A DNA stretch of 20,961 nucleotides from an uncultured Hungatella sp. (lineage in GTDB: Bacteria > Bacillota > Clostridia > Lachnospirales > Lachnospiraceae): the NCBI GenBank assembly GCA_910585435.1, contig CAJUEJ010000047.1:1-20961 (forward strand). The letters are read 5' to 3'. Made by a program: the position numbers and the translations under genes. The notes under the pieces are model-generated. The model made no database searches. It was given only the letters and a program-made list of their open reading frames with translations, and had not been told where the DNA came from. Within the stretch, counting starts at the first letter, position 1. The number at the start of each line of letters is the position of its first letter. Shown here in pieces: positions 15,261 to 20,961 of this stretch.

Positions 15261-16283
15261 CTATGGCTCCACAATCACCTTAATGGTCTCTGCACTCTGC
15301 TGAGCCAGAATCGCCTCTTCCACCTGCTCCACTGGAAAAGAATGAGTGATAATCGGCTCCAGCTTCAGCACGCCGCTGTTTATAAGCGCCGCCGCACGTC
15401 CATGGGTGTCAGGGTTAATCATAGAGCCTGCAATAGTCAGTTCCTTCTGGAAAACATCCTCCAGATGCAGGCTGTAAACAGAATCCGGCTTGGGCACACT
15501 GAACAGCAAAATAGTGGCTCCTCTGTCTGCCGCCAGAAATGCCTGCTCTGTAGCAACAGGCGTTCCCACACACTCAATCACCACATCTGCTCCTTTTGTC
15601 CCCAGCAGTTCCCCAAGCCTCTCCTTAATATCCTCATGAATCGGATCTATGGTTCCCCAGGCTCCAACCTCCATGCCGATCTCACGGCGCATTGCCACAG
15701 GCTCACTTAATACCACTTTGGATGCCCCGGATATCTTAGCTAATTGTATCATAAGAAGTCCGATTGCGCCACCACCGATTACACAGACTGTACTCCCCGG
15801 CTGAATCCCTGCCCTGTCTATTCCATGTACGCAGCAGGCCAGCGGCTCTGTCATGGCACCGTACTTTAAAGGTATATTTTTGTCCAGCTGATAGCACTGA
15901 TTCTCCGGCACCACACAGTATTGTGCGAAACCTCCGTCCCTGTTGACACCGATGGCATACAGATTCTCACACATCTGTTTCTTGCCCATCTGGCAGAAAT
16001 GGCATTTTCCGCAATAAATATTGGGATCCACCGTCACATGATCTCCTGCCTTCACAGTAGTCACGTCAGAGCCTGCTCTTTCCACGATGCCTGCAAACTC
16101 ATGTCCTAAAACCACAGGCGGCTTTACATCGGTTGAACCTTTGCTTCCATGGTAGATATGTACATCTGTCCCGCAGATTCCGCATGCCGCCACACGGATC
16201 AGCACATCCCCTGCACCAACCTCAGGCACAGGCAGTTCCCTCACTTCAAATTTTTTCTCTCCCAGAAAATAATTGGCTTTCAT
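15261..16283 (-). CDS. Zinc-dependent medium-chain dehydrogenase (sugar/polyol or threonine-type alcohol dehydrogenase)
   Basis: 340 residues, same superfamily as the next gene but clearly divergent from it. Zinc ligands are C37 (CGICGTD), H61 and E62 (LGHE) and E146 (MTEP). The structural set is C91, C94, C97 and C105. The nucleotide motif GGGAIG is at 170-175, with Glu194 at the end of beta-2, so NAD preference is likely. HIYHG near residue 42 and the overall length fit the L-iditol/galactitol/threonine dehydrogenase-like group. It is the first gene after a strong, palindrome-bearing promoter. AAAGGAGAA is before the ATG. Substrate unknown; the operon mate suggests a sugar or polyol pathway. 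Confidence 0.85.
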   Translation of the reverse strand: MKANYFLGEKKFEVRELPVPEVGAGDVLIRVAACGICGTDVHIYHGSKGSTDVKPPVVLGHEFAGIVERAGSDVTTVKAGDHVTVDPNIYCGKCHFCQMGKKQMCENLYAIGVNRDGGFAQYCVVPENQCYQLDKNIPLKYGAMTEPLACCVHGIDRAGIQPGSTVCVIGGGAIGLLMIQLAKISGASKVVLSEPVAMRREIGMEVGAWGTIDPIHEDIKERLGELLGTKGADVVIECVGTPVATEQAFLAADRGATILLFSVPKPDSVYSLHLEDVFQKELTIAGSMINPDTHGRAAALINSGVLKLEPIITHSFPVEQVEEAILAQQSAETIKVIVEP

Positions 16284-16345
16284 AGTTCTTCTCCTTTTCT
16301 ATTTTATAAATGACTTATATAAAAGTATTTTATTTATCTTTTTCA

Positions 16346-16374
16346 AACATACCATACTGCCGTATGGATGTCAA
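16346..16374 (-). promoter_or_regulatory. Promoter of the dehydrogenase operon with a palindrome in its spacer
   Basis: On the minus strand TTGACA (16374-16369) and TATGTT (16351-16346) are 17 bp apart. The spacer contains CCATAC-4-GTATGG (16352-16367), which abuts the -10. This is a typical place for a repressor to block RNA polymerase. The leader to the ATG is about 55 bases. Confidence 0.72.
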
Positions 16375-16429
16375 GATACCAGCCAATTAATAAAATAAAC
16401 ATTCATGAAAAAAACATAAAAATTTTATT

Positions 16430-16457
16430 TGTATTTTTTCCATCCTTCTACTATAAT
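16430..16457 (+). promoter_or_regulatory. Promoter of the DUF5688 gene
   Basis: TTGTAT, 17 bp, then a perfect TATAAT at 16452-16457. The -10 overlaps the start of the inverted repeat below. The leader is about 120 bases. Confidence 0.6.
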
Positions 16458-16484
16458 GGGATTACTGGTTCCAGTAATCCCATT
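16455..16484. promoter_or_regulatory. 14-bp perfect inverted repeat at the DUF5688 transcription start
   Basis: AATGGGATTACTGG (16455-16468), TT, then its exact complement (16471-16484), followed by TTCTATTTTTG. As DNA it is an operator candidate covering the -10 and +1. As RNA it could be a terminator-like hairpin for anything transcribed from further left. There is no plus-strand gene to terminate there, so the operator reading is favoured. Confidence 0.55.
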
Positions 16485-16586
16485 TTCTATTTTTGCTGCT
16501 GTATTCTGGCTAATTCTCACGTTTGCCTTGTGTTATGAAGCTGCTTTGTCAGTTTACATAAAATTTTATTTATAGGAGGTACCTAT

Positions 16587-17534
16587 ATGGTATATGAAAC
16601 ATTTCAAACAGTACTCACAGAAAAACTAACCCGGTCTCTTGATCCTGACTGCCGCCTTCTGATGCAAAAGGTTCCTAAAAACAACGGTGTCATGTTAGAT
16701 GGCCTGTGCATCGGCAAAAAGGGGGCTTCCGTCGCTCCTACCGTCTACTTGAACAGTTATTTTGAGCGATATCAGGAAGGCGCTTCCTTAGAGCTTCTTA
16801 CGGAAGAAATTCTTAATCTTTATCAGAGAGATTCCTCACTGCTTCACACAGACTTTTCTATTCTTGATGATTTTTCCAGATTGAAACACAGAATCGTCTA
16901 TAAACTGATCCACACCAAAGCCAATGCCGGCTTATTAAAGGAGATCCCCTCTGTTCCGTATCTGGATCTCTCCATTGTATTTTATCTGTTTCTGGAAGAA
17001 CATGACTCCGGCCAGATGACTGCCTTAATCCATAACCATCACCTGATCGCATGGGATACCTGCCTGGAAGAGATATATGAGCTGGCATCCCGGAATACCC
17101 CTGTCCTTTTCCCCTTTGATTTGAGAACCATGTCTCAGCTTATGGATGATATTCTTGGGGACAACATGGATAATAAAGAAGTAAATGATTTAATACAGGG
17201 TCTTTCCAGGCCAAAGCCTCTCTCTCCTCTCTATGTTCTGACCAACAATGCAGGGATCAATGGCGCCTGCACCATTCTTTACCCTCACGTATTACAGGAT
17301 TTCTCCCAGCAGCTGAAACAGGATCTTGTAATCCTCCCTTCCAGCATTCATGAAGTTTTGTTGGTTCCTTATGATGAAACGGTCTCTCTCAACGAGCTGT
17401 CCGATATGGTCAGGCAGGTTAATCAGACAGAAGTGCCTGTGGAAGAACGGCTTTCTGACCATGTGTATTACTATTCCCGTGTATCGGATCAGGTGCTTAT
17501 TCTAAAGGATTCTGAATCTTCTCATACCTGCTAA
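16587..17534 (+). CDS. DUF5688 family protein, function unknown
   Basis: A 315-residue soluble protein without signal peptide or membrane segments. It matches by style the DUF5688 family frequent in Lachnospiraceae: a conserved N-terminal module (NNGVMLDGLCIGKKGASVAPTVYLN written here in part as VPKNNGVMLDGL at 29-40 and ASVAPTVYLN at 47-56), KHRIVYKLIHTKAN at about 100-113, and the central LYVLTNNAGINGACTILYP at about 215-233. The last 70 residues contain LVILPSSIHEVLLVPYDE. No catalytic motif is evident. AGGAGGTACCTAT precedes ATG 16587. The tandem repeat array begins at its stop codon. It is monocistronic; no function is proposed. Confidence 0.8.
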   Translation: MVYETFQTVLTEKLTRSLDPDCRLLMQKVPKNNGVMLDGLCIGKKGASVAPTVYLNSYFERYQEGASLELLTEEILNLYQRDSSLLHTDFSILDDFSRLKHRIVYKLIHTKANAGLLKEIPSVPYLDLSIVFYLFLEEHDSGQMTALIHNHHLIAWDTCLEEIYELASRNTPVLFPFDLRTMSQLMDDILGDNMDNKEVNDLIQGLSRPKPLSPLYVLTNNAGINGACTILYPHVLQDFSQQLKQDLVILPSSIHEVLLVPYDETVSLNELSDMVRQVNQTEVPVEERLSDHVYYYSRVSDQVLILKDSESSHTC

Positions 17535-17879
17535 GTTCTGTCAGATTTTTCTATGTTCCGTTCCGTTTGTCAGGTTCCGTCAGATTCTTTTATGTTCCAT
17601 TTAGTTCTGCCAGATTCCGTTAGATTCTTTTACACTCGGCTAAGTTCTGCCAGATTTCGTTAAATTTTTCTATGCTCTGTTTAGCTTTGTCAGATTCCGT
17701 CAGATTTTTTACGCTCTGTTTAGCTCTGTCAGGTTTCGTTAAATTTTTCTATGCTCTGTTTAGCTTTGTCAGGTTCCGTCAGATTTTTTACGCTCTGTTT
17801 AGCTCTGTCAGGTTTCGTTAAATTTTTTCTACGCTCTGTTTAGCTTTGTCAGGTTCTGTTAGATTCTGCTCAGTATTTT
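17535..17879 (+). repeat. Tandem array of nine degenerate 39-41 bp repeats
   Basis: Units by position: 17535-17554 (half), 17555-17593, 17594-17633, 17634-17673, 17674-17712, 17713-17752, 17753-17791, 17792-17832, 17833-17879. Typical unit: GCTCTGTTTAGCTTTGTCAG then GTTCCGTCAGATTTTTTAC. Units 5-6 and 7-8 are near-identical 79-bp doublets, so recent growth was by duplication of a pair. Each unit contains two related GTCAG-TT cores, pointing to an older ~20-bp unit. The array begins at the DUF5688 stop codon, whose CTAAGTTCTG matches unit 4. No reading frame spans it. From 17880 to 17975 I see no further feature and no clear uvrB terminator. Confidence 0.92.
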
Positions 17880-17975
17880 GGCTGCTCTTATACTTTCCAT
17901 GCAAACAGTTCTCCAGGCCGTTCTCCTGAATTTCCCGCATAGCAGGGCATTCTTCCTTAAGCTTTATAGAACATT

Positions 17976-19973
17976 TTACTCCATGTCCAGCAGCATTTTT
18001 TTCACTTCCAGCATCCGGTCTCTTAAAGCCGCTGCCTCTTCAAAGTTCAGTTCCGCCGCCGCCTTGTGCATCTTCTTTTGAAGTTCCTTCTGAAGCTTAT
18101 TCAGTTCTTCGGCATCCATAGATTCTATGTCTTTCTCATGATCTTTGCTGTCGCCGGATGCTGCCTTGGAAATCGCGATCAGGTCACGGACCGCCTTCTT
18201 TATAGAAGTAGGAGTAATTCCATGCTCCTCATTATATTGCTTCTGAATCTTCCGGCGCCGGTTAGTCTCGTCAATGGCTGTCCTCATGGAATCTGTAATT
18301 GTATCTGCATACATGATCACATGCCCCTCTACATTCCGGGCCGCCCGCCCTATGGTCTGTATCAGGGAAGTCTCCGAACGCAGGAACCCTTCCTTATCCG
18401 CATCCAAAATCGCAACCAGGGAAATCTCCGGGATATCCAGCCCCTCCCGCAGAAGGTTGATTCCCACCAGCACATCAAACACATTCATACGCATATCCCG
18501 GATAATCTCCGCCCGCTCCAGAGTATCAATATCCGAATGGAGATACTTGACACGGATCCCCACTTCCCGCATATAATCAGTGAGATCTTCCGCCATACGT
18601 TTTGTCAGTGTGGTCACCAGAACCTTATTCCCTCTGCCCACTTCCCGATTCACCTCAGAAACCAGATCGTCAATCTGTCCCTCTACCGGCCTGACTGAAA
18701 TCTCTGGGTCCAAAAGGCCTGTGGGACGGATAATCTGCTCTGTTCGCATCAGCTCATGCTCTGCCTCGTACACTGATGGTGTGGCTGACACAAACAGCAT
18801 CTGATCGATTTTACCCTCGAATTCTCCGAAATTCAAGGGCCGGTTGTCCAGCGCGGACGGAAGGCGGAAGCCATAGTCTACCAGCGTCTGCTTCCTGGAA
18901 CGGTCCCCTGCATACATGCCCCGCACCTGGGGCAGAGTGATGTGGGACTCATCGATAATAATCAAAAAATCGTCTGGAAAGTAATCAATCAGAGTATAGG
19001 GCGGTTCCCCCGGCGCAGATCCGATCAGATGCCTGGAATAGTTTTCAATGCCGGAGCAGAATCCTGTCTCCCGCATCATCTCCACATCAAAATTGGTTCT
19101 TTCCGCAATCCTCTGTGCCTCCAAAAGCTTATCCTCACTCTTAAAGTAAGCCACCTGTTCCTTCATTTCCTCCAGAATATTCTTCGCCGCCGCCTCCATC
19201 TTTTCCTTGGGAACCACGTAATGGGAAGCCGGAAACAGCGCCACATGCCCCAGCTGCGCTCTCACTTCCCCTGTCAGCGTATCAATCTCCGTGATGCGAT
19301 CCACCTCATCCCCGAAGAACTCGATACGGTACGCCTCATTGCCGGAATACGCCGGAAATACTTCCACCGTATCCCCCCGCACCCGAAAAGTCCCCCGATG
19401 GAAATCCATATCATTGCGGTCATACTGAATGTCGATCAGCTTGTGAATCACCTCATCCCGGTCCTTTATCATCCCGGGACGAAGAGAGATTACCATCTCC
19501 TGATAATCAATAGGACTGCCCAGCCCATAGATACAGGAGACCGAAGACACAATGATAACATCCTTCCTCTCCGACAATGCTGCTGTGGCAGAATGACGGA
19601 GCTTGTCAATCTCATCATTGATAGCCGAGTCTTTCTCGATGTAGGTATCTGTGGAAGGGACATAGGCCTCTGGTTGGTAATAGTCGTAGTAGGAGACGAA
19701 ATACTCGACAGCATTCTCCGGGAAATATTCCTTGAACTCTCCGTACAACTGGGCGGCAAGGGTCTTATTGTGCGCTATTACCAAAGTGGGCTTGTTAAGC
19801 TGCTGGATCACATTCGCCATGGTAAAGGTCTTCCCGGAACCCGTAACCCCCAGTAAAGTCTGGAATTGGTTGCCTTCCTGAAACCCTTTTACAAGGGCTT
19901 CTATTGCCTGGGGCTGGTCTCCGGTAGGCTGGTATTCCGAGTGAAGTTGAAAGATTTTTTGTTCACTTTGCAC
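17976..19973 (-). CDS. uvrB: Excinuclease ABC subunit B
   Basis: A 665-residue DNA-damage helicase-like subunit of UvrABC that loads at lesions with UvrA and recruits UvrC. Motifs are Walker A GVTGSGKT (42-49), the beta-hairpin region YYDYYQPEAYVP (95-106), DESH (341-344), the helicase motif QTIGRAARN (539-547), and the C-terminal UVR domain (about 622-657) that binds UvrC. The start is GTG 19973, because AGGAGG (19987-19982) is 8 bases upstream; the GTG at 19982 overlaps that RBS. The gene is alone, without uvrA next to it in the window. Control is likely SOS: a consensus LexA box and promoter lie about 180-230 bases upstream, with a structured leader in between. Confidence 0.97.
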   Translation of the reverse strand: MQSEQKIFQLHSEYQPTGDQPQAIEALVKGFQEGNQFQTLLGVTGSGKTFTMANVIQQLNKPTLVIAHNKTLAAQLYGEFKEYFPENAVEYFVSYYDYYQPEAYVPSTDTYIEKDSAINDEIDKLRHSATAALSERKDVIIVSSVSCIYGLGSPIDYQEMVISLRPGMIKDRDEVIHKLIDIQYDRNDMDFHRGTFRVRGDTVEVFPAYSGNEAYRIEFFGDEVDRITEIDTLTGEVRAQLGHVALFPASHYVVPKEKMEAAAKNILEEMKEQVAYFKSEDKLLEAQRIAERTNFDVEMMRETGFCSGIENYSRHLIGSAPGEPPYTLIDYFPDDFLIIIDESHITLPQVRGMYAGDRSRKQTLVDYGFRLPSALDNRPLNFGEFEGKIDQMLFVSATPSVYEAEHELMRTEQIIRPTGLLDPEISVRPVEGQIDDLVSEVNREVGRGNKVLVTTLTKRMAEDLTDYMREVGIRVKYLHSDIDTLERAEIIRDMRMNVFDVLVGINLLREGLDIPEISLVAILDADKEGFLRSETSLIQTIGRAARNVEGHVIMYADTITDSMRTAIDETNRRRKIQKQYNEEHGITPTSIKKAVRDLIAISKAASGDSKDHEKDIESMDAEELNKLQKELQKKMHKAAAELNFEEAAALRDRMLEVKKMLLDME

Positions 19974-20003
19974 AAAAGCCACCTCCTAAGTTTATAGTAA
20001 AAA

Positions 20004-20102
20004 AGTTCGATATTTCGCCAGAAATTCGTCGAGGCACATATTCTGTTTTCCGCAAAATGCTCTTTCGACGAATTTTGGTTACTGAAACCGAATTTCCGAA
20101 CT
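20004..20102 (-). promoter_or_regulatory. Branched RNA structure in the uvrB leader, closed by a T run
   Basis: Outer arms 20004-20017 and 20089-20102 (AGTTCG/CGAACT plus an imperfect ATTTCG/CGAATTT part) enclose an 11-bp perfect stem, AAATTCGTCGA (20022-20032) with 20065-20075, and a small GGTT/AACC hairpin at 20077-20088. Together these suggest a three-way junction. On the minus strand the outer stem is followed at once by TTTTT (20003-19999), then the uvrB RBS 12 bases further on. It could be an attenuator or a decayed mobile hairpin element. Confidence 0.5.
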
Positions 20103-20154
20103 GTGTGAAAACAATAAACTGCTGCGGACAAATCTATAAGTAAAGCTAAGGTTG

Positions 20155-20183
20155 ATTATAACATAGCACTCCTTATTTGTCCA
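20155..20183 (-). promoter_or_regulatory. Promoter of uvrB
   Basis: On the minus strand TGGACA (20183-20178) and TATAAT (20160-20155), 17 bp apart, with TG as an extended -10. The expected start near 20148 gives a ~175-base leader. Confidence 0.8.
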
Positions 20184-20191
20184 TATCGCAG

Positions 20192-20205
20192 CAAACATTT
20201 GTTCG
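20192..20205. promoter_or_regulatory. LexA (DinR) SOS box of uvrB
   Basis: On the minus strand CGAACAAATGTTTG fits the Gram-positive SOS consensus CGAACRNRYGTTYG at every position. It lies 8 bp upstream of the -35 box, so LexA would repress uvrB until DNA damage. Confidence 0.88.
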
Positions 20206-20244
20206 TTTCATCATTCTCTCCCGGGTTTGCCACTTGTAGAGACA

Positions 20245-20272
20245 AAAATGGAGCCCTGATGGACTCCATTTT
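20245..20272 (-). terminator. Intrinsic terminator, read on the minus strand
   Basis: AAAATGGAG and CTCCATTTT (20264-20272) form a 9-bp stem with a 10-base loop. On the minus strand it is followed by TTTTTGTCTCT. It would stop transcripts from the decayed antitoxin region before the uvrB promoter. Confidence 0.7.
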
Positions 20273-20324
20273 GCTGTAATTACACAGTTTTTCCAGTATT
20301 TATCAGACTTGTGATTATTCTAAT

Positions 20325-20361
20325 GCTTGGGAGCCGCCAATTTAAAGCTTGAGAGCCACCA
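20325..20361 (+). repeat. Two 15-bp direct repeats, possible IS21-like terminal binding sites
   Basis: GCTTGGGAGCCGCCA (20325-20339) and GCTTGAGAGCCACCA (20347-20361) differ at 2 of 15 bases and are 22 bp apart, two helical turns. IS21-family ends carry repeated transposase sites of this kind, and a truncated IstA-like start lies about 110 bp downstream. A left end near the TG at 20311 is possible but not proven. Confidence 0.5.
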
Positions 20362-20443
20362 CTCTATATTGTGGTCAGTCAAATACGTTGCTTAAGATAT
20401 GATTCCTCTTTTAAGATGTGTTTATGAAAAGTGCCTATACTTT

Positions 20444-20856
20444 TCAAATACTTTTTAAAGGAGATTTTCTATGTTTAAGAAAACGAAAGTAAGACAGATC
20501 CTCGAACTTCTTTATCGATTCTTTTGACGTTGCGATCTCCAGTACTGCCGGCATCTGGGTTGTCAGACCAATCTGATTGGCAAAAGTGGCTCCGGCAAAG
20601 TATCCATAGGTTTCTGTTGTACTTTGGATATATTTGCGTATAATGACCTTCATGGGATCTAAATAACTTTTTTTCAACAGCCGTGACACTTTTGGGAGAT
20701 AATAAATCCCGGTATCAAAACGAGCCAGATCGCCTGCCCCCAGCATCCGTTTGAAATACTGACGCAGGGCATTGTCACTAAGCCCCTCCAGCCGGATCTC
20801 GTTAAGGAAAATCGGTTCGTTGTAACCATAGTTTTTTCCAGATATTCCTTCAACAT
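20444..20856 (-). pseudogene. Decayed DUF6088 (AbiEi-like, type IV antitoxin family) gene: frameshifted and truncated
   Basis: From ATG 20856 the frame reads MLKEYLE. After the A6 run near 20830 homology continues in another frame (YGYNEPIFLNEIRLEGLSDN, then ALRQYFKRMLGAGDLARFDT). One missing A explains the shift. It goes on through GIYYLPKVSRLLKKSYLDP and ETYGYFAGATFANQIGL to AVLEIATSKES, typical of DUF6088 winged-helix antitoxin-like proteins (usually about 200 residues). Past about 20517 the sequence is IS21-like on the other strand, so the C-terminal half is lost, and the frame ends in 20 unrelated residues at 20444. An upstream in-frame GTG at 20898 is an alternative start. No partner AbiEii-type toxin is in view. 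Confidence 0.7.
20471..20527 (+). pseudogene. Truncated IS21-type transposase (IstA-like) 5' end
   Basis: AAAGGAGATTTTCT precedes an ATG giving MFKKTKVRQILELLYRFF then TGA. The first 16 residues look like the N-terminal helix of an IstA-type transposase, which normally continues into a helix-turn-helix. The homology stops at about 20517, where sequence of the opposite-strand DUF6088 pseudogene begins. It is therefore a 5' scrap of a mobile element left by a deletion. The match is short, so the family call is tentative. Confidence 0.45.
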
Positions 20857-20961
20857 ACAGGTATCCACTCCTTCCACCTCCATTCCATGTAATTTCACAG
20901 TCTCCTGTCCATTATGATTGAGAGTTCATCAAATGTTCTGCCTTAATTGCATACCCATATG
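20857..20961. other. Right edge, no recognised gene
   Basis: About 100 bases upstream of the DUF6088 remnant. An AAGGAG lies about 11 bases before ATG 20856. Minus-strand frames are open for short stretches but I recognise nothing. Confidence 0.4.

Noticed and set aside
16455..16484. Intrinsic terminator of an upstream plus-strand gene
   Set aside because: There is no plus-strand gene between 12700 and this site, and a consensus TATAAT overlaps its left arm, so an operator or 5' hairpin is more likely.
17535..17879. CRISPR array
   Set aside because: Units are contiguous and degenerate, with no unique spacers and no cas genes.
17818..17940. Minus-strand 40-residue frame (starts MREIQENGLENC) running from just after uvrB into the repeat array
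   Set aside because: No well-spaced RBS, and the 39-41 bp repeat periods break frame. Kept only as a note that the last repeat unit is readable as a hydrophilic peptide.
18942..19856. 304-residue plus-strand frame
   Set aside because: It is an antisense shadow of uvrB, with Ile/His/Arg-rich composition typical of such shadows.
19901..20131. 76-residue minus-strand frame overlapping the start of uvrB
   Set aside because: It starts with TTG, has no RBS, and mostly decodes the structured leader.

Overview
The window looks like chromosomal DNA of a gut-type Clostridia, most likely Lachnospiraceae. The clues are a DUF5688 protein, an Rpn-type nuclease C-terminus, an FchA/FolD one-carbon pair, a TPP-riboswitch thiT, a Bacillus/Clostridium-type LexA box (CGAAC-N4-GTTYG class), and AGGAGG ribosome binding sites throughout. 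This is inferred from gene content; there is no rRNA or species marker in the window.

Layout, left to right. 1-1101: the 3' end of an Rpn-like recombination nuclease gene with a 13-bp hairpin after it, then an RmlD-like sugar-nucleotide reductase. 1123-2036: a sigma-A promoter, a TPP riboswitch and thiT (thiamine uptake), ending in a terminator shared with the convergent operon. 2040-4451 (minus strand): fchA, folD and a peptidase E-like serine peptidase, read from a TTTACA-17-TATAAT promoter. 4502-7399: an apiosidase-like GH140/DUF4038 hydrolase and an alpha/beta-hydrolase esterase, with a promoter carrying two palindromes, ending in a strong hairpin. 7409-11568 (minus strand): a complete L-rhamnose catabolic operon, rhaB-rhaM-rhaA-rhaD, with a divergent AraC-type regulator (11723-12700) and a 16-bp inverted repeat overlapping the -35 of the rhaB promoter. 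12712-16283 (minus strand): two zinc MDR polyol/sugar dehydrogenases and an SPFH/triple zinc-ribbon protein, with a palindrome filling the promoter spacer upstream. 16452-17534: a DUF5688 protein. 17535-17879: nine degenerate copies of a ~40-bp tandem repeat. 17976-20205 (minus strand): uvrB with a consensus LexA box, a good promoter and a ~175-nt leader predicted to fold into a branched structure. 20311-20961: an IS21-like left-end remnant fused to a decayed DUF6088 (AbiEi-like antitoxin) gene.

How the parts fit. The central 12 kb reads as plant glycan (pectin or flavonoid glycoside) use. A GH140-type enzyme and an esterase, both without signal peptides, could trim imported oligosaccharides. 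Rhamnose then goes through mutarotase, isomerase, kinase and aldolase to DHAP and L-lactaldehyde. The two dehydrogenases may oxidise a released sugar or polyol. The link between these units is inference. No transporter for rhamnose or oligosaccharide lies in the window.

I did not find a clearly new multi-gene system. The least explained items are the structured uvrB leader, the tandem array at the DUF5688 3' end, and the palindromic operators at four sugar-related or DUF5688 promoters.
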